Shown: piece by piece, positions 8,777 through 16,941 of the stretch
Position numbering within the stretch: position 1 is the first letter of the stretch
Layout of the letters: each line of letters opens with the position of its first letter
Assembly: GCF_000379125.1 (NCBI RefSeq)
Contig: NZ_KB900626.1
Coordinates: 1,800,723 to 1,864,722, forward strand
Origin: Methylosinus sp. LW4
Lineage (GTDB): Bacteria; Pseudomonadota; Alphaproteobacteria; Rhizobiales; Beijerinckiaceae
DNA: 64,000 bases
Direction of reading: 5' to 3'
Program-made: the position numbers and the translations under genes
Notes under the pieces: model-generated
Database searches by the model: none
What the model was told of the DNA's origin: nothing
Seen by the model: the letters and a program-made list of their open reading frames with translations, nothing else

Positions 8777-8901
8777 TCCGTTTCCTCCCATCGAGCGCCG
8801 CGCGATCATTCATTGCGGGTTCATCGGCGATGGCGATTTTCGACGACGATCCGACTTTTGCAAGATGCGGATTGAATTTTCACGAAACGACAGGTGCGGA
8901 A

Positions 8902-9606
8902 ATGACAATCAAGAAATATGTCGCCGAGGCGATCGGCGCAGGCGCTCTGGTGCTGCTCGGATGCGGCTCGGTGACGCTGGGCGAGCTCGGCGGCGTGCTG
9001 GGCTCGACGCAAGGAATCGGCCCGCTCGCCGTGCTGCCGATCGCCTTCGCCTTCGGCCTCACCGTCACCGCCTTCGCCTATGGCATAGGGCCGGTCTCGG
9101 GCTGCCACATCAATCCGGCGGTCTCGATCGGCGTCTGGTCCGCGGGGCGGCTCTCGACGCGCAATCTCATCGGCTATGTCATCGCGCAATGTCTCGGCGC
9201 CATCGCCGGCGCGGCGATCCTCTACGCCATTTTGAAAGGCCGCGAAGGCGGATATGACGTCGCCGCCGCCGGCCTCGGTCAGAACGGCTGGAGCAATATT
9301 TCGACGGCCTCGGCCTTTCTGGCGGAATTCGTCGGCACATTCCTGTTTCTCGTCGTCATCCTCGGCGCGACCTCGACCAATGGCGGCACCGCCTCGGCGG
9401 GCCTGGCCATCGGCCTCGCCCTCGTCGTCATCCATATCGCGCTCATTCGCGTGACCGGCACTTCGGTCAATCCGGCGCGCTCGCTCGGCCCGGCGGTCTT
9501 CGTCGGCGGCAAGGCGCTGGAGCAGCTGTGGCTGTTCTTCGCGGCGCCGCTGCTCGGCGGGCTGACGGCCGGCCTGCTGTTCCGCTGGCGCGGCCTGGAG
9601 CCCTGA
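8902..9606 (+). CDS. aqpZ: Aquaporin (MIP family), AqpZ-like
   Basis: The product is a 234-residue inner-membrane water channel with six hydrophobic segments and both NPA boxes: HINPAVS (Asn71) and SVNPARS (about residue 190). The second box retains the Arg that forms the selectivity filter. Length and the SxNPARS form point to a water-selective AqpZ type and not a glycerol facilitator. The ATG at 8902 is used because the membrane domain begins immediately after it; an upstream ATG (8830) would add 24 polar residues. It is divergent from the amidase gene. Confidence 0.92.
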   Translation: MTIKKYVAEAIGAGALVLLGCGSVTLGELGGVLGSTQGIGPLAVLPIAFAFGLTVTAFAYGIGPVSGCHINPAVSIGVWSAGRLSTRNLIGYVIAQCLGAIAGAAILYAILKGREGGYDVAAAGLGQNGWSNISTASAFLAEFVGTFLFLVVILGATSTNGGTASAGLAIGLALVVIHIALIRVTGTSVNPARSLGPAVFVGGKALEQLWLFFAAPLLGGLTAGLLFRWRGLEP

Positions 9607-9689
9607 CGGGATCGCTCCGGCCTCCACACGATTGAGCCGGAGCTTTCGCGCATGGCAGGATCGCTCCTCTTTCACGAGGAGATCGATCG

Positions 9690-10496
9690 ATGGCGCATCA
9701 CCCGATCCGCGGCTTCGCTCTGGCCGCCATTTTCTCATCCCTGATCGCGGCGCCGGCCTTCGGCCAGAGCCTCGATCTCTCCAAATCGACCATCGTCGAT
9801 CTCACCCACCCCTTCGACTCCAAGACCATTTATTGGCCGACCTCGCCCTCCGGCTTCGAGCTCAAATCGCTGCACAATGGCCTCACCGAGCGCGGCTATT
9901 TCTTTGCGGCGAACAGCTTCTGCTCGCCCGAGCATGGCGGCACCCATCTCGACGCGCCATTGCATTTCGCGCGCGGCCATTGGACGAACGCCGAAATTCC
10001 CGTCGATCGCTTCGTCGGGCCGGCCTTCGTCATCGATGTGAGCGCCAAGGCCGCCGCCAATCCCGATTACTTGCTGACGCCGGAAGACATCGCCGAATGG
10101 GAGGACGCGCATGGACGCATTCCGCAAGGCGCCATCGTGCTGCTGCGCACTGGCTGGAGCGCGCGCTGGAGCGACCGCAAGGCCTATCTCGGCGATGATG
10201 CGCCCGGCGACGCCACGCATCTGCATTTCCCCGGCTATGGCGCGCAGGCGGCGGCGCTGCTCGTCGTCGATCGCCGCGCCAAGCTCATCGGCATCGACAC
10301 GGCGAGCGTGGACCATGGCCCGTCGCAGGATTTTCTCGTGCATCGCATCGTCGCCGGCGCCGACGCCGCGGGGCTCGAGAATCTCGACAATCTCGACAAA
10401 TTGCCGGCCACCGGCGCCATTGTCTTCGCCCTGCCGATGAAGATTTCCGGCGGCACCGGCGGGCCGGCGCGCATCGTCGCCGTCGTGGCGCAATGA
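9690..10496 (+). CDS. Secreted cyclase/kynurenine-formamidase-like hydrolase
   Basis: This 268-aa protein has a Sec signal peptide ending near PAFGQS (about residue 26) and a cyclase-family (PF04199) core: VDLTHPFDSKTIYWPT, the metal-binding motif EHGGTHLDAPLHF and GIDTASVDHG. The family includes Mn/Zn-dependent kynurenine formamidases and polyketide cyclases; the exported location argues against tryptophan catabolism, and the substrate is unknown. A strong Shine-Dalgarno (GAGGAGAT) precedes the ATG. It converges on the heme oxygenase gene with only 7 bases between stops and no visible terminator. Confidence 0.85.
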   Translation: MAHHPIRGFALAAIFSSLIAAPAFGQSLDLSKSTIVDLTHPFDSKTIYWPTSPSGFELKSLHNGLTERGYFFAANSFCSPEHGGTHLDAPLHFARGHWTNAEIPVDRFVGPAFVIDVSAKAAANPDYLLTPEDIAEWEDAHGRIPQGAIVLLRTGWSARWSDRKAYLGDDAPGDATHLHFPGYGAQAAALLVVDRRAKLIGIDTASVDHGPSQDFLVHRIVAGADAAGLENLDNLDKLPATGAIVFALPMKISGGTGGPARIVAVVAQ

Positions 10497-10503
10497 GCCG
10501 CGC

Positions 10504-11076
10504 CTATTCGTGATCGGCGAGCCAATGCTCGAGCGCGTGAAAGCTCGCCTGCGCGCCATGAATCATCGACGGCAGCAGGCCGCGCGCCGCGCCCGCCTCC
10601 AGCGCCGCGCAGCAGAGACGCCAATCCTCCGTCTCGCCGCCCGAGAGGAAGCGCCGGCCGCGCGCGCAGCCGGCGCCGAGCAGCGGATCGAGCGCGGCGG
10701 CGAGAAAGGCCGCGCCGAAGCTCGATCCTTCACGCACATAGAGCGCGCCGAGCCATTCGCCCGGCTCGCGCAGCGCCGGCGCCTCCGCCATGGGCAGGCG
10801 CGCGATGGATTCGCCGCTCGCGCCGAGATCGAGAAGATCGCGCGTCAAAAGATGCGCGCGGGCGCCGATGCGCAGATCGACGCCATGGCCGAGCGCGGCC
10901 TCGATCAGCGCGCGCTCGAAAGGCAGATGAAATCCATAGAGCCGCCCGAGCAGGCGCGAATATTGCGGCGCTGCGATCGTCCCCGCGGCGAGCGCCGCCA
11001 GCGTCGGATGCGCATGCAGCCGCAGATGCGCCGCCTGCGTCGCGCTGCGCAGCGCCGCTCGCGCTGGTGACGCCAT
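10504..11076 (-). CDS. bphO: Biliverdin-producing heme oxygenase
   Basis: Heme oxygenase opens heme to biliverdin, the chromophore of bacteriophytochromes. The 190-aa product starts ASPARAALRSATQAAHLRLH, where the last His fits the proximal heme ligand of the family, and continues with a helical heme-oxygenase fold (YSRLLGRLYGFHLPFE, GALYVREGSSFGA). The longer frame from 11304 lies inside the phytochrome gene and is rejected. The gene starts 14 bases downstream of the phytochrome stop on the same strand, so sensor and chromophore enzyme are almost certainly co-transcribed. Confidence 0.86.
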   Translation of the reverse strand: MASPARAALRSATQAAHLRLHAHPTLAALAAGTIAAPQYSRLLGRLYGFHLPFERALIEAALGHGVDLRIGARAHLLTRDLLDLGASGESIARLPMAEAPALREPGEWLGALYVREGSSFGAAFLAAALDPLLGAGCARGRRFLSGGETEDWRLCCAALEAGAARGLLPSMIHGAQASFHALEHWLADHE

Positions 11077-11090
11077 GTCGCCCGCGACGC

Positions 11091-13703
11091 TCACGCGCGC
11101 GACGCCCGCGGCCGCGAGGCCGCGCTTGTCGAGGCGTCTTGCGACATTGCGCGCGAGAGCGCGCCGACCAGCTCCTCCGACGCATAGGGCTTGGCGACGA
11201 CGGGACGGCCGGCGAAGCGCGCAGGCGTCACGATGCGACTCTCGAATCCCGTGGTGAAGACGAAAGGAACATGCGCCTGCGCCAGCGCGTCGGCGACCGG
11301 CCACACCGGCTCGCCGTCGAGATCTATGTCGAGCAGAGCGACGTCGAAATCGGGCCGCAGCGCCGCGCGCAGGCCGTCCCAGACGGTGGCGCAGCTATGC
11401 GCGATCTCCATGCCCCATTCCTCCAGCAGCTCGCGGACGGAGATCGCGACGAGAGCGGCGTCCTCGACCAGCAGAACGCGCCGATGCGACAGGGCTCGCG
11501 GAGTCGGCTCGTCGCCGTCGCCGCGCGGCGGCCGCTTCTCGCTCTCGCGCGGCCCCTTGGCGAAGGCGATCTGCGAGACGGGAATGCGCAGGCGGCATTC
11601 GACGCCGCTCGCAGCAAAGCTCAGCTCCGCCGCGCCGCCGAGATCGATCGCCAGCGTGCGCTCGATCAGCATGCGGCCGAAGCCGGAGCGCTCCGGCGGA
11701 ACGACCTTCGGGCCTTTGCTCTCCTTCCAGATCAGCTCGACGCGCTCCTCGCCCTTCTCGCGGCGACGGCGCCAATCGACGCGCACCACGCCGCCCGGCG
11801 CGGAGAGCGCGCCATATTTGGCGGCGTTGGTGGCGAGTTCGTGGATCGCCATGCTGACGGCGAGCGCCGCCTTGGGCTTCAAGGCGATCGGCTCGCCGCT
11901 GATGTGGCAGGCGTTCGTCTCCCCCTGGCGAAAAGGTGCGAGCTCGTCCTCGACGATGGCGCGGATCGACAGGCCTTCCCATCGGCTCTGCGTCAGCAGA
12001 TTTTGCACGCGCGCCATCGTCAGCAGGCGGCTCTGCAATGTCGCGTTGAACTCCTCGAGCGAAACCGAGGAGCGCGCCGTGAAGCGCACCAACGATTGGA
12101 TCACCGATAGCGTGTTCTTCACGCGATGCTCGAGCTCGGCCATCAGAAAATCCTGACGCGCCTGCGCCGCCTGCCGCTCGCGCACGGCGAGATCGAGCGC
12201 ATGGACGAAGACCTCGAGGATCGCCGAGCGCAGCGACCGCGCGATCTCGATCTCCGTGTCGCTCCAGGCCCGCGATTGCAGGCGCACTGTCTCTTCCCAG
12301 GCCTCGAAGGAGGCGCGCGGCGTCAGCGTCTCGCCATCTGCCTCCACCGCCTTGGCGGGATTTCCCGCCCAGCGCACGACCTGCCGCAGCTCGCCGCGGA
12401 AAAACAGCACATAATCCTTCGGCTCACGCGAGACGGCGATGGCGAGCACGCCGGAGGCGACGTCGCAAAAGGCCTCCGCCGGCGCGTAGGAGAGCGGCAG
12501 GCGGTCGGTCGCCAGCACGCCCTGTTGCGCGCGCCCGTGAATCCAGCCGAGCAGCGCGCCGATTTGCGCGGCGGAAGGCGCGCGGCCGAGCGTCGCGCAT
12601 TCGCCCTCGACGCAGACCGCGCAGCCGTCGGCCTCGATCAGATCGAGCAGATTGGGCTGTCCGCCGAGCAGCGCGCCGGCGAGGTCGCCGCGGCCGGACA
12701 TGGCGCCGACGAGACGGCTCTGCGTCTCGCCAGCGCGCATGCGCCGCTTGGCCGTCTCCCCCTCGAGGCGGCTCTGAAACTCGAGCGAGATCATCTGCGC
12801 GAACAATTCGCAGGCGGCGCGGCGACGCAAATCGAGAAAATGCGGCGTGCGATGATGGCAGGCGACGAGGCCGAACAGCTTGCCGCCGACGACGATCGAC
12901 AAGGACATGGAGGCGCGCACGCCCATATTGGCGAGATAGCGCAAATGCACCGGCGAGACGCTGCGCAACATGCTGTAGCTGAGATCGAGCGGACGGCCCG
13001 TGGAGGGCGAGAGCGCCGGCTCTATCGGCGCCGGCGTGTAGCGCGCGTCGGGAATGACGCGCAGCCAATTGGTCACATAGAGCTTGCGCGCCTGCTGCGG
13101 AATATCGGAGGCGGGAAAGCGCAGCCCGAGATAGGAATCGCAGCCCTCCGCCGCCGTCTCGGCGATGACGCTCCCCGAGCCGTCCGGCAGAAAGCGATAG
13201 ACCATCACATGGTCGAAGCCCGTCGCCTTCGCCGTCTCTCGCGTTATCGCCTCGGCATAGGCCTCTATGGTCTCGGCCGGCGCCGTCGCAGCGAGCATTT
13301 TCTGCACGAGCCCGAGCGGATCGCGCTCGACATCGTCGCGACGCGGCTCCAGCTCGATGAGGATCGCCCGATCGCCGATATGGACGACGCCCTCGAGCGC
13401 GGGCGCGCCGCCGCTCGCCTCGGTCTCGAAGGCGAGGCAGGAGCGCGGCCCCTCGTCGGCGACGAGGCGCGTCAGCCGCGTCGCCGCGACCGCGCCGAGC
13501 CGCGCCTCCAAATTCTGGCCGAGCAGAGCGCTATGCGAGGCGCCGAGCAGCGCCTGCGTGTCGCCGGCGATCTGGTCGATGCGCATGTCGTCCGGGTCGA
13601 GCGCCAGAAGCACGCCATGCGGCTGGATCGCCCCCGGCGTGTGGATCGGCTCCCGATCGCAAATCGATAGATCGACGCTCTGCGGGGCGTCTCCTGGCGT
13701 CAT
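11091..13703 (-). CDS. bphP: Bacteriophytochrome histidine kinase with C-terminal receiver domain
   Basis: This 870-aa red/far-red sensor has the order PAS-GAF-PHY-HWE kinase-receiver. Cys15 (SICDREPIHTPGAIQPHG) is in the position that binds biliverdin. The GAF pocket has PASDIPQQARKLY (Asp200), His253 and ACHHRTP (His283/284). The PHY tongue has PRASFEAWEE (462 on). The kinase has phospho-acceptor His526 in ELEHRVKN and an ATPase with IHELATNAAKYGALS and WKES, typical of HWE kinases. The receiver (742-845) has ED747/748, phospho-accepting Asp792 and Lys838. A fused receiver on an HWE phytochrome resembles Agrobacterium Agp2. Its output partner is not in the window. Confidence 0.94.
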   Translation of the reverse strand: MTPGDAPQSVDLSICDREPIHTPGAIQPHGVLLALDPDDMRIDQIAGDTQALLGASHSALLGQNLEARLGAVAATRLTRLVADEGPRSCLAFETEASGGAPALEGVVHIGDRAILIELEPRRDDVERDPLGLVQKMLAATAPAETIEAYAEAITRETAKATGFDHVMVYRFLPDGSGSVIAETAAEGCDSYLGLRFPASDIPQQARKLYVTNWLRVIPDARYTPAPIEPALSPSTGRPLDLSYSMLRSVSPVHLRYLANMGVRASMSLSIVVGGKLFGLVACHHRTPHFLDLRRRAACELFAQMISLEFQSRLEGETAKRRMRAGETQSRLVGAMSGRGDLAGALLGGQPNLLDLIEADGCAVCVEGECATLGRAPSAAQIGALLGWIHGRAQQGVLATDRLPLSYAPAEAFCDVASGVLAIAVSREPKDYVLFFRGELRQVVRWAGNPAKAVEADGETLTPRASFEAWEETVRLQSRAWSDTEIEIARSLRSAILEVFVHALDLAVRERQAAQARQDFLMAELEHRVKNTLSVIQSLVRFTARSSVSLEEFNATLQSRLLTMARVQNLLTQSRWEGLSIRAIVEDELAPFRQGETNACHISGEPIALKPKAALAVSMAIHELATNAAKYGALSAPGGVVRVDWRRRREKGEERVELIWKESKGPKVVPPERSGFGRMLIERTLAIDLGGAAELSFAASGVECRLRIPVSQIAFAKGPRESEKRPPRGDGDEPTPRALSHRRVLLVEDAALVAISVRELLEEWGMEIAHSCATVWDGLRAALRPDFDVALLDIDLDGEPVWPVADALAQAHVPFVFTTGFESRIVTPARFAGRPVVAKPYASEELVGALSRAMSQDASTSAASRPRASRA

Positions 13704-13866
13704 CGCGTCGCCGCTCCAGCGTCATGTCTGCGATGAGGCGTCATATAAGGCCGGACGCCTCGGCCTGTAGGGGCGCCGCCGCCGGACCGCCTCACGGTGA
13801 ATCAAAATTAACCATTCGCCCCTTAAGCTCCGCAACCATTGCCAGACCAAACGGGACTGAATTTCC

Positions 13867-14325
13867 ATGCGCTTTCATGTCGGCCGCAATTACCGCGCGG
13901 ACGGAGAGAGATTCCGCAAGGCCGCGACGCCGCAGACCGCCAGCGATCTGGTTTTGGCGGCGCGCTCGGCCGCGCGCGCCAGCGAGCCCGCCGCGCCGCG
14001 CAAATCGCCATTCGCACGCGCGGTCCTCGTCGGCGCGACGCTGGCGGCGCCGCTCTTCGCCGGACACGCCTATCTCGACGCGACGCGGACAGAGCCGGCC
14101 GCGATCGCCGCCGAAGAAACACGGCCGCCGATCCGGCAAGTGGGGCTGCAGCCGGCGGCGCCTGCGCAAAAGGCGGAGCGCGCGGAAATCGATCTGACGG
14201 CCACGGGCTCGACGCCGCCCCGGCAGGAGGAGACGAGCCCCGCCCCCAAGACGCGGCGGACGGCGAGCGGCTGGGTCAGCCGTTCGGCCAGAGAAATTTC
14301 GAGAAGCCCGGAATCGTATCGGTGA
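13867..14325 (+). CDS. Hypothetical protein with one membrane segment
   Basis: This 152-aa frame starts RFHVGRNYRADGERFRK and has one hydrophobic segment (about residues 50-68, FARAVLVGATLAAPLFAG). A Pro/Ala/Glu-rich, probably disordered tail follows. That pattern fits a small membrane-anchored protein with an extracytoplasmic linker. The Shine-Dalgarno is weak. The 3' end overlaps the converging 14276-14689 gene by 50 bases. I recognise no family; coding is favoured by a membrane segment in a sensible place and by the lack of a better frame, but this is uncertain. Confidence 0.5.
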   Translation: MRFHVGRNYRADGERFRKAATPQTASDLVLAARSAARASEPAAPRKSPFARAVLVGATLAAPLFAGHAYLDATRTEPAAIAAEETRPPIRQVGLQPAAPAQKAERAEIDLTATGSTPPRQEETSPAPKTRRTASGWVSRSAREISRSPESYR

Positions 14326-14689
14326 TGGTCTGCAGCTTGGGGCGGCCGACCGCCTGCTCGGCGAGCACGAAGACCGCTTTGGCGAGCTTCTGCAGCTGCG
14401 CGGCGGAGAGCCCCATGCTGGTCAGCCGCGAGGTCAGCTCGATCACGTCCTTTTGATTTTTCCCGGCCAGAGCCCCGATCCCGCCGAGCGCCAGCCCGAG
14501 CAGGCCACGGCGCGGCGCGGCGAGCGCCGCCTCGACCGTCTCGCGGCCGCCGGGAACGCGCGCGATCAGCTCCGCGCCTATGGCGGCGTCGCGCTTCTCC
14601 AGAAACGCGAAAATATGGCCGATCGCGAGACGGGCGGTCGGCGCCGAAATGCCGACGTAATTGCCGATGGATGCGGCGATCTCCTCCAT
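14276..14689 (-). CDS. Conserved hypothetical protein (137 aa)
   Basis: The ATG at 14689 is preceded by CGGAGGGC. The protein is mostly helical: a segment with IGNYVGISAPTARLAIGHIFAFLEKRDAAIGAELIA, a glycine-rich turn (LGLALGGIGALAG) and a C-terminal helical part with LQTITDTIPGFSKFLW. The first part resembles the small DUF2267/DUF2780-like helical proteins of proteobacteria, but I cannot fix the family. No signal peptide is present. An in-frame upstream extension to 14818 is Arg-rich and lacks a start context. Confidence 0.68.
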   Translation of the reverse strand: MEEIAASIGNYVGISAPTARLAIGHIFAFLEKRDAAIGAELIARVPGGRETVEAALAAPRRGLLGLALGGIGALAGKNQKDVIELTSRLTSMGLSAAQLQKLAKAVFVLAEQAVGRPKLQTITDTIPGFSKFLWPNG

Positions 14690-14929
14690 TTGCCCTCCGG
14701 GTTCGTCGATGCGCGAGACGAGCGCCCGGCTTTTTAAGCTTTGACGCGGCCCGGCGCCATAGGGCCGCGCAAGTCTCGACAGACGACGGCGCCGCCGGAG
14801 CCTCGGCCCCGGCGGCACCGCATCGTCCAGAGCGCCGCGATCACGCAGTCACATTCACCGCGGGCCCGACGGGAACACGGCCGCCGGCCGGCACACGCCG
14901 CGCCGGCGTGTCCGAGGCCGCCTCGAGGA

Positions 14930-15391
14930 TCAGGGCTCGTGCTCGAGGAGATCGGGAATGCGCTTGGCGAGGCTGCGCATCACGCTGTCCGCGCCTTTGA
15001 GCATGATGTCATAGAGCGCGTCGGAGGTCGGCTCGGTGGAGATCCCCTCCTGGATGAAGTGGAAATGCGTGCCGCCATCGGGCAGAGCGGAGATCGTCCA
15101 GGTGACGGTCACATCCATATAGTGACCGAATCCCTTCAGCTCCTCATGGCCGCCCTTCCAGCGGAAGCTGAGCTTCTCGCCGGGGACGACCTCGAGCACC
15201 TTGCATTGGAACTCGCCGTCCCAACGCTCGATCGGGCGGCTCCAGATGGTGAAGGAATGTCCGACCTCCGGCCGGATGTCATTGGGGAAAAACCAGACGG
15301 CGAGCCATTCCGAATCCGTCATGGCGCGCCAGACTGCGTCGACCGGATGCTCGAAATCTTTCTCGGTCGTGATGCTTCGCGTCTCGGTCAC
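14930..15391 (-). CDS. SRPBCC (AHSA1/START-like) domain protein
   Basis: This 153-residue single-domain protein of the Bet v1-like/AHSA1 family has a hydrophobic-ligand or chaperone-cofactor fold. Diagnostic stretches are FEHPVDAVWRAMTDSEWLAVWFFPNDIRPEVG and GGTHFHFIQEG. The start is a GTG at 15391 with AGGAGC eight bases upstream. It lies 60 bases downstream of a Rieske ferredoxin gene on the same strand, so the two are probably an operon. Whether it serves the ferredoxin's partner or acts separately cannot be read from the sequence. Confidence 0.82.
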   Translation of the reverse strand: MTETRSITTEKDFEHPVDAVWRAMTDSEWLAVWFFPNDIRPEVGHSFTIWSRPIERWDGEFQCKVLEVVPGEKLSFRWKGGHEELKGFGHYMDVTVTWTISALPDGGTHFHFIQEGISTEPTSDALYDIMLKGADSVMRSLAKRIPDLLEHEP

Positions 15392-15451
15392 GGCTATCGC
15401 TCCTGTTTCAGAATTAGAAGCAACAACCCTGCCAAAACGCCGGGCGGCGGC

Positions 15452-15790
15452 TCACGCCGGCGCGCGCGCAACCTTGGCCGGACCGAGATCGACCTGGATC
15501 TCGTCGCCCTCTATCTTCAGCTCGTAGGGATGCAGGGCGTTGCGGACGAGATGCGTCACGCATTTGCCGTTGACGCCGTCGAAGCCCCAATTGTGATAAT
15601 TGCAGAGCACGGTCTTGCCGTCGAAGCTCGCTTCATTGAGCGGCATGTCGGCATGTGGACAGCGGCCGCGAAAGGCCTTCAGCTCGCCGCCGGCCGGCCA
15701 GACCAGCAGAACGCTCTTGCGGCCGGCCTGAAACAGGCCCATGGCCCCTTCGCTCACGGCGCTGGTGTTGCAGATAAAGGTGAACGCCAT
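15452..15790 (-). CDS. Rieske [2Fe-2S] ferredoxin
   Basis: This small (112 aa) soluble Rieske protein carries the cluster motifs CPHADMPL and CNYHNWGFD, supplying the two Cys and two His ligands. Its size and lack of a membrane anchor match ferredoxin components of multicomponent oxygenases (TmoC-like), which deliver electrons to a diiron or mononuclear iron oxygenase. No oxygenase or reductase gene is adjacent, so the partner is unknown. The start at 15790 gives the usual Rieske-ferredoxin beginning; the frame upstream to 15952 is non-coding in character. It precedes the SRPBCC gene. Confidence 0.87.
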   Translation of the reverse strand: MAFTFICNTSAVSEGAMGLFQAGRKSVLLVWPAGGELKAFRGRCPHADMPLNEASFDGKTVLCNYHNWGFDGVNGKCVTHLVRNALHPYELKIEGDEIQVDLGPAKVARAPA

Positions 15791-16000
15791 CGGGATCGCC
15801 CTCGTTTCAAGAAGCTTCCCGTCGCGACACGCAAGTTGCGGACCAAACGCGCCCCGCGACGCCCCCTGCTCTCCCGGATGCGCACCTTCGAGCCTCGGAG
15901 ATCTACCGTAAGCTCCCGGGCGGGATCGCAGGGCCGGCGCCACGAATATCAATGTGGCGCATAATTTCGCTAAAAACAGCGGACCGATTGTCGCAATCGT

Positions 16001-16861
16001 TCACAGGCGATGCGCCGCCTCGGCGTGGGCGATCAGCGACAGGAGATTTTCTAGAATGAGGACCGAGGTCAGCGGCCCTACTCCGCCGGGAACCGCGGTG
16101 AGGCGAATGTCCAGCCCCTCGAGCGCGGCCGCATCCACATCGCCGGCGAGCTTGCCGTCGATGAAGCCGACGCCGGCGTCGACGACGAGCTGCCCATCCG
16201 CAAAATAATCGCGGCCGAAGAAATGTGGACGGCCCGTCGCCACGAAGACGATATCGGCCGCGCGCGAGAATTTCGGAATGTCCGGCGTCGCCGAATGGCA
16301 GATCGTCACTGTGGCGCCGGCGTTGACCAGCATATTGGCGAGCGGCTTGCCGACCGTGCGGCCGCGGCCGATGACGGCGACCGTCTTGCCGGCGAGCGGC
16401 CCTTGCGTCTCCGCCATGGCGATGCAGGCGCGCGGCGTGGCGGGCGCGATGAAGCGCTGATGCGGCCCATTCTGCAGCAGCGCGCCGAGATTGCCGACGG
16501 AGAGCCCATCCGCGTCCTTGCTCGCGGGGATGAGATTGGTCACGTCGATCTCGTCGAATGCGGGCTTGGACGACATCACGACGATGACGCCGTGAATATC
16601 CTGGCGCGCGCAGAGGTCGCGCATATGCGCCGCTATGTCGGCGTAGGAGCCGGCATGTGAGAGATCGACGCCCTCGAAAGCCGCGCCCACCTCTTCCGCA
16701 TGCTTGCGCTTGACGGCGACATAGCTCAGCGCCGCCGGATCGGACGAGCAGACGACGGCGGCGAGCTTCGGCGTGACGCCGCGCGCCTTCAACGCGACAA
16801 TGGCCTCGGTGAGCGCCGCCTTGCGGGCGGCGACGATCTCCTTGCTGTAGAGCTTCTGCAT
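16001..16861 (-). CDS. folD: FolD-type methylene-THF dehydrogenase/cyclohydrolase, divergent
   Basis: FolD interconverts methylene-, methenyl- and formyl-tetrahydrofolate. The 286-aa product keeps Tyr47 and Lys51 (SYVAVKRK), KDADGL (Asp118), the nucleotide loop GRGRTVGKPLA and the C-terminal AVPGGVGPLT. However, the very conserved VQLPLP segment, which carries a catalytic Gln, reads VVMSSKP (residues 94-100), and CTPRG is ATPRA. A changed activity (for example loss of the cyclohydrolase step) or a paralogue with another role is possible. The gene stands alone; its neighbours are a Rieske gene and the bicupins. Confidence 0.85.
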   Translation of the reverse strand: MQKLYSKEIVAARKAALTEAIVALKARGVTPKLAAVVCSSDPAALSYVAVKRKHAEEVGAAFEGVDLSHAGSYADIAAHMRDLCARQDIHGVIVVMSSKPAFDEIDVTNLIPASKDADGLSVGNLGALLQNGPHQRFIAPATPRACIAMAETQGPLAGKTVAVIGRGRTVGKPLANMLVNAGATVTICHSATPDIPKFSRAADIVFVATGRPHFFGRDYFADGQLVVDAGVGFIDGKLAGDVDAAALEGLDIRLTAVPGGVGPLTSVLILENLLSLIAHAEAAHRL

Positions 16862-16941
16862 GGAACACGCCTTTTCTGCGCCCGGCCCGGCCTCGCTATA
16901 AGACGAAAGCCGCGCAATCTATGCGCGGCGTTTCGACGCTG

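Noticed and set aside
14741..15964. + strand frame of 407 codons across the SRPBCC and Rieske genes
   Set aside because: Both - strand genes have family motifs; the + frame has no recognisable domain.
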